Origin: UBA1413 sp964650525
GTDB taxonomy: Bacteria; Bacteroidota; Bacteroidia; Bacteroidales; Prolixibacteraceae
Direction of reading: 5' to 3'
DNA length: 64,000 nucleotides
Assembly (NCBI GenBank): GCA_964650525.1
Contig: CAZYUA010000022.1
Span: forward strand, 1 to 64,000
Shown: in pieces, positions 60,144 through 64,000 of the stretch
How positions within the stretch are numbered: the first letter of the stretch is position 1
Layout: each line of letters begins with the position of its first letter
Made by a program: the position numbers and the translations under genes
The notes under the pieces: generated by a model
The model's database searches: none
What the model was told of the DNA's origin: nothing
The model's input: the letters and a program-made list of their open reading frames with translations, nothing else

Positions 60144-61547
60144 TCAGGAAAGCTCGAAAACCTCGCCGGGTTCAGGAATGACAACATCCCGGAAACCTGC
60201 TTTTTTGAGCTCCTCGCGGTAAAATTGCTGTGGCTCATATTCCCCGTGCACCAGAAAAGTCTTTTGTAACTGTCCGGTGTCCTGGCACTTCAAAAATTGA
60301 ATCATCTCGGAATAATCGCCGTGGCCGGAAAATGACTCGATCCTCTCTACGCGGGCATTGACCGGATGCATCACCCCGAAGATAGAGACGGCTGCATCGC
60401 CATTCAGAATCCTGGCCCCCAACGTTGAAGGGGCACAATACCCCACTACCAAAACCGTATTTTGAGAATTTTCAATATGATTGGCCAGGTGATGCTTGAT
60501 TCTGCCGGCTTCCATCATCCCTGATGCCGAGATAATCACGCATGGCTTCTTATACGCATTCAGTTTCTTGGACTCACCGACATTCTTGATGTAATGGAGT
60601 CTGCCAAAACCAAAAGGATCGGGATCGTTTTCCATCACCTCCTGGACTTTTTGGTTCAGTTCGGCCGTGTGCATCCTGAAAATATCCGTGGCATTCACAG
60701 CCAGGGGGCTGTCTACATATACATTTACCCTCGGAAGAGAACCGTCATTAAACGCATTGTTCAGCGTATAGACAATTTCCTGTGTCCGTCCGATAGCAAA
60801 AGAAGGAATCAGTACTTTCCCCCCTCTCCCGGTACAGGTTTCCCGGATCACTCTCAGTAATTCCGATTCCGCCTCCTGCAATGGAGTGTGAAGCCGGTTT
60901 CCGTAGGTAGACTCAGCAATCAGGTAGTCACATTGACGAAAAGGCTCCGGTGACTTCAGAATCCGGTTAACCGGCCTTCCGATATCGCCGGTGTAGCCAA
61001 TACGGACGATTTTCCCCTCCTCCTTGATTTCGAGTACTGCTGCAGCACTGCCCAGCATATGACCGGTATTGGTGAAACGTACCGAGATCTCCTTGTCTAT
61101 CTGGAACCTCCGGTTATACGCCACCCCTATGAAAAGTTCCATACACAACCTGGCTTCAGCCGGAGAATAGATAGGCTTTACCGGCGGCAGCCCACGGGCT
61201 ATCCTTCGCTTGTTAAAGTTCCTGGTATCACTCTCCTGGATATGCCCGCTGTCGGTCAGCATGATGGAGCACAGGTTCCGGGTGGCATCGGTGCATATAA
61301 CCGATCCCCTGAAACCTTCAGAATACAGGTACGGGATCAGCCCGGAATGATCGATATGAGCATGCGTCAGAATCACATGATGGATGGATGGGGGATCAAA
61401 ACCCAGCCGACGGTTCATTGAATCCGTCTCCAGTCCTTTGCCCTGATACATCCCGCAATCCAGCAGAATATTTTTTCCTTTGGAGGTTGTAATAAGGAAT
61501 TTGCTCCCGGTAACTTCCCGTACTGCACCAATAAACCTGATCTTCAC
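60144..61547 (-). CDS. MBL-fold beta-CASP hydrolase (RNA-specificity domain)
   Basis: The 467-residue cytoplasmic protein has a metallo-beta-lactamase core with THAHIDHSG (61-69), a beta-CASP insert (about 190-370) and an RMMBL-type C-terminus (SFSGHGDYSEM). Members of this family (CPSF-73/YSH1-like) are ribonucleases or related hydrolases; the exact substrate is unknown. The frame is open to an ATG at 61637. A GTG at 61547 starts directly at the conserved VKIRFIGAVREVTGS block, and a promoter box at 61645-61652 would start transcription near 61638. The GTG start is therefore preferred. Confidence 0.85.
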   Translation of the reverse strand: MKIRFIGAVREVTGSKFLITTSKGKNILLDCGMYQGKGLETDSMNRRLGFDPPSIHHVILTHAHIDHSGLIPYLYSEGFRGSVICTDATRNLCSIMLTDSGHIQESDTRNFNKRRIARGLPPVKPIYSPAEARLCMELFIGVAYNRRFQIDKEISVRFTNTGHMLGSAAAVLEIKEEGKIVRIGYTGDIGRPVNRILKSPEPFRQCDYLIAESTYGNRLHTPLQEAESELLRVIRETCTGRGGKVLIPSFAIGRTQEIVYTLNNAFNDGSLPRVNVYVDSPLAVNATDIFRMHTAELNQKVQEVMENDPDPFGFGRLHYIKNVGESKKLNAYKKPCVIISASGMMEAGRIKHHLANHIENSQNTVLVVGYCAPSTLGARILNGDAAVSIFGVMHPVNARVERIESFSGHGDYSEMIQFLKCQDTGQLQKTFLVHGEYEPQQFYREELKKAGFRDVVIPEPGEVFELS

Positions 61548-61644
61548 AATTACTTTTATTAATAACAGTGCCTCAAAGGCCCGGCATTTTGAAAAAGGTT
61601 CAGCCTTTCCGACGGTTTTCTCCGGGTTCTGACGCACAGAACCA

Positions 61645-61677
61645 CAAAGGTAACTTATTTATGTAAAAAAGAACAAG
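61645..61677 (-). promoter_or_regulatory. Promoter of the MBL-fold gene
   Basis: On the minus strand CTTG (61677-61674), a 21-bp spacer and TACCTTTG (61652-61645) match the Bacteroidota promoter consensus with one mismatch in the -33 box. It supports a translation start downstream of about 61638. Confidence 0.55.
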
Positions 61678-61749
61678 CAACCTGGGTATTCTGTAAGCCG
61701 GCAGTTTCAGCTTTAGGGTCAGGAAGTCCCGTTTCAGGCAATCTTTGCT

Positions 61750-61757
61750 TATATTTG
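61750..61757 (+). promoter_or_regulatory. Candidate -7 box for the Memo-AMMECR1 gene
   Basis: TATATTTG matches TAnnTTTG exactly, 34 nt before the ATG at 61792. No -33 TTTG lies at the expected spacing. Confidence 0.45.
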
Positions 61758-61791
61758 CAGAATAGGGAACATCATATAACGAACAAAGGCT

Positions 61792-63306
61792 ATGGGTACA
61801 AAAACACGGATTCTGATGATCGCAACCCTGGTGATCCTGCTTACGGGTTCAGGAATACCGGGAGGTTGCCAGGACAGGCTGCCGGTGGTTGCCGGGTCCT
61901 TTTATCCCTCTGGTCGTCAGGACCTCGAGACAACGTTAAAAGCCCTCTTTGATTCGGCACCCGAAAGCGGGGAATCCCGGCCATTGGCTCTGGTGGTGCC
62001 CCACGCAGGATATGTTTTCTCCGGTGAGGTGGCAGCTGCCGGGTTTAAACTGCTCGACAGGAACAGGGACTTCAAACATATTTTCATCCTCGGCCCCGCA
62101 CACCGGACGTACATCGACGGGGTCTCCCTTTATACGGAAGGCAGCTTTGTCACCCCCCTCGGAAAGGTTTCCGTAGACCCCCTGGCCTCAGAATTGGTAC
62201 AAAAAAACCGGTTCCTGAGCCGCGATAAGGCCCCTCACCTGCAGGAACACTGCATTGAAGTGCAGCTGCCCTTTCTGCAATACTGGCTGAAAAAACCCTT
62301 TACCATCATCCCGGTGCTGATTGGCGGGGAGTCACAGGAGACAACCCTCAAACTGGCAGATATCCTGAGACCCTATTTCAATCCAGACAACCTTTTTATC
62401 GTCAGCGCCGACTTCTCCCATTACCCTCCTTATTCGGTTGCCCGTGAGGCAGACCTCCGCACAGCTGAGGCCATTACTGCCAATAAGCCTAAGGAATTCA
62501 CCGACGCTCTTGCCGGGAATAAACGGAGCTACGGCAGCACATTAGCCACCTCTATCTGCGGGTGGATGCCCATGCTTACCCTTCTGAACATGACGGAGGA
62601 CAACCAGAACCTGCAATACCGTAAGATCCTGTACCGCAACAGCGGTGATGCTTCCATCGGTGACCGGCAAAAGGTGGTGGGCTACTGGGCAATAGCCGCC
62701 GTCACTGCTTCAGAAGAAGAGGAAACAAAAGGGTTTCATCTTCTGAAAACCGACAAAGAGAGGCTCCTTCAGATTGCCCGGAACACCCTTCGCACATACC
62801 TTATCAGCCACACCCTTCCCGTGGTCGGTACGGAAGGCCTTTCACCGGACCTGACGGTTGCCGCCGGAGCTTTTGTCACCCTCCGGAAAAACAGGGAGCT
62901 GAGAGGTTGCATCGGACAATTCTTCAGCCGGAAGCCTCTGTACGAACTGGTCCAGGAGATGGCTGTGGCCGCCGCAACAAGAGACACCCGGTTCAGCCCG
63001 GTAACCTCTTCCGAACTACCACAACTCGACATCGAAATTTCGGTACTTACCCCCCTGAAGCGCATCTACAACATCGATCAGTTTACCCTGGGAACAGACG
63101 GGATTTATATGATCAACGGGAACCGCAGCGGCACCTTTCTGCCGCAGGTGGCAGAAGAGACCGGATGGAATGCTGAAGAGTTCCTGGGACACTGCGCCCG
63201 TGACAAGGCACAGATCGGTTGGGACGGATGGAAAGATAAAAATACCGAGCTCTACATTTACCAGGCATTCGTATTCGGGGAAAAAGAGAGTTCCGGATTA
63301 AAATAA
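61792..63306 (+). CDS. AmmeMemoRadiSam proteins B and A fused (Memo-AMMECR1), with signal peptide
   Basis: The 504-residue protein has a Memo-like dioxygenase-fold domain (about 30-300; VVPHAGYVFSGEVAAAGF, GPAHRTYIDG, EHCIEVQLPFLQ, VSADFSHYPP). An AMMECR1 domain (about 320-500) follows, with LRGCIGQF and KAQIGWDGWK. These are parts B and A of the AmmeMemoRadiSam system, which has an unassigned role; the third part, a radical SAM enzyme, is not in the window. The N-terminus (MIATLVILLTGSGIPGGC) is a signal peptide or weak lipoprotein signal directly before the conserved VVAGSFYPSG, so the mature protein would be extracytoplasmic. The next gene starts 12 bp later. Confidence 0.88.
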   Translation: MGTKTRILMIATLVILLTGSGIPGGCQDRLPVVAGSFYPSGRQDLETTLKALFDSAPESGESRPLALVVPHAGYVFSGEVAAAGFKLLDRNRDFKHIFILGPAHRTYIDGVSLYTEGSFVTPLGKVSVDPLASELVQKNRFLSRDKAPHLQEHCIEVQLPFLQYWLKKPFTIIPVLIGGESQETTLKLADILRPYFNPDNLFIVSADFSHYPPYSVAREADLRTAEAITANKPKEFTDALAGNKRSYGSTLATSICGWMPMLTLLNMTEDNQNLQYRKILYRNSGDASIGDRQKVVGYWAIAAVTASEEEETKGFHLLKTDKERLLQIARNTLRTYLISHTLPVVGTEGLSPDLTVAAGAFVTLRKNRELRGCIGQFFSRKPLYELVQEMAVAAATRDTRFSPVTSSELPQLDIEISVLTPLKRIYNIDQFTLGTDGIYMINGNRSGTFLPQVAEETGWNAEEFLGHCARDKAQIGWDGWKDKNTELYIYQAFVFGEKESSGLK

Positions 63307-63318
63307 TACAATCAGGAG

Positions 63319-64000
63319 ATGCAGGGTCCTTACCATCTAATACCCCTGGCTTTTACGGGTCTGACCGGGTATCTGCTGACCCTCCTACTGGTCAGGGCTC
63401 AGGTTATTTCCGGGGTTCTTCACCGGAAAATCTGGAACACTATCCTGTTGGTGTCCTTTCTGGTTTCCGGCATTCTTGGTCTGCTCCTGGTGATCCGGCT
63501 GAATTACAAATTGGAATGGCCCTTCCTGGATCCCTGGATGAAATGGCACGTGGATGCCGGCATCCTGCTCAGCCTGGCCGGAGCCTTTCACCTCGCATGG
63601 CACCTTCGCTATTACCTCAGCTTTTTCAACAAACAGCCAGCTGTAAAACTTCCATTAGACAAGACCCACGAAAGCCTTGCTGCAGAAGAGTTTCCCGTTA
63701 CAAACGCATGGATCATGGGGTATGGTTTTCTTGCCACCGTAGTGCAGGTACTGTTGCTTCGATCTATAGTGGTGGTTTTTCAGGGAAATGAACTGATGAT
63801 GGGCTGGACTCTCGGCATCTGGATGTTCCTTACAGGAGCAGGAAGCTGGCTGGGACAAAGGAACCTCTCCGGCCGTCTGTCCCGGAAAGCGTACCGCTTT
63901 ACCCTCCTCCTCGCCTGGATTCCTCCTCTGGTTCTGGTTTTCATGACCACCGGGAAAAATCTCGTCCTGCCTCCCGGAACCCTTGTAAACCCCTTCTACT
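63319..64000 (+). CDS. Multi-spanning membrane protein, fused MFS/spermidine synthase-like (partial)
   Basis: A frame opens at ATG 63319 and runs past the window end with no stop (at least 227 residues). It has about six or more transmembrane helices (for example LIPLAFTGLTGYLLTLLLV, LLVSFLVSGILGLLLVIRL and LLLAWIPPLVLVFM). The segment MGWTLGIWMFLTGAGSWLGQ resembles the membrane half of fused spermidine synthase-like proteins of Bacteroidota. The synthase half would lie beyond the window. It starts 12 bp after the Memo-AMMECR1 gene, so the two are likely co-transcribed. Confidence 0.7.
   Translation, partial: MQGPYHLIPLAFTGLTGYLLTLLLVRAQVISGVLHRKIWNTILLVSFLVSGILGLLLVIRLNYKLEWPFLDPWMKWHVDAGILLSLAGAFHLAWHLRYYLSFFNKQPAVKLPLDKTHESLAAEEFPVTNAWIMGYGFLATVVQVLLLRSIVVVFQGNELMMGWTLGIWMFLTGAGSWLGQRNLSGRLSRKAYRFTLLLAWIPPLVLVFMTTGKNLVLPPGTLVNPFY

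Noticed and set aside
1..64000. tRNA, rRNA, CRISPR, insertion sequence, prophage or riboswitch
   Set aside because: No cloverleaf with CCA-adjacent arms, repeat-spacer array, transposase motif or conserved riboswitch core was recognised in the gaps read.

Overview
The window is chromosomal DNA of a Bacteroidota bacterium, probably class Bacteroidia. The evidence is two SusC/SusD outer-membrane uptake pairs, five secreted proteins with type IX secretion (T9SS) C-terminal sorting domains, many lipoproteins, tight gene packing, and Bacteroidota-type promoter boxes (TTTG-N19..21-TAnnTTTG). I saw no rRNA, tRNA, CRISPR array, insertion sequence or phage gene. Genus cannot be assigned from the sequence alone.

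Positions 1-40 kb are dominated by genes that fit peptidoglycan (murein) breakdown. A long minus-strand cluster (18.3 kb down to a strong terminator at 20-59) holds SusC1, SusD1, two surface-type lipoproteins and a NAGPA-type phosphodiester glycosidase. It continues with a GHL10/DUF187 glycosidase, a PD40 beta-propeller lipoprotein, a zinc N-acetylmuramoyl-L-alanine amidase and a DUF4623 protein. Four of these carry T9SS sorting domains. A phosphoesterase-PQQ propeller fusion and a DUF4251 protein follow. A second minus-strand block holds SusC2, SusD2 and a DUF4397-like lipoprotein. Just upstream of it lie a Tat-signal dipeptide epimerase, an NlpC/P60 peptidase and a transglutaminase-like lipoprotein. 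NamZ (GH171 exo-N-acetylmuramidase) is divergent from these, followed by a PL9 polysaccharide lyase. A third minus-strand block has a split amidase with an inserted golvesin-like domain, a NodB-type deacetylase translationally coupled to it, and a URO-D-family protein. Together they could cut glycan strands, strip peptides and trim murein peptides outside the cytoplasm. The substrate assignment is inference from co-occurrence.

Positions 40-44 kb are housekeeping genes: a D-2-hydroxyacid dehydrogenase, an Lrp/AsnC regulator, RlmB and an ABC-F ATPase.

Positions 44-60 kb form an L-rhamnose/plant-glycan region. A minus-strand operon reads URO-D-family protein, rhaM, rhaT, GH2 beta-galactosidase, a five-bladed-propeller glycosidase, GH106 and GH78. 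A GH127 beta-L-arabinofuranosidase is transcribed divergently. The shared intergenic region has back-to-back promoter boxes forming a near-palindrome and two copies of a 10-bp repeat. This set suits rhamnogalacturonan or arabinogalactan side chains. It has no SusC/SusD pair and no rhamnose kinase, isomerase or aldolase in the window.

Positions 60-64 kb carry a beta-CASP metallo-beta-lactamase, a Memo-AMMECR1 fusion with a signal peptide, and the start of a membrane protein that runs off the window end.
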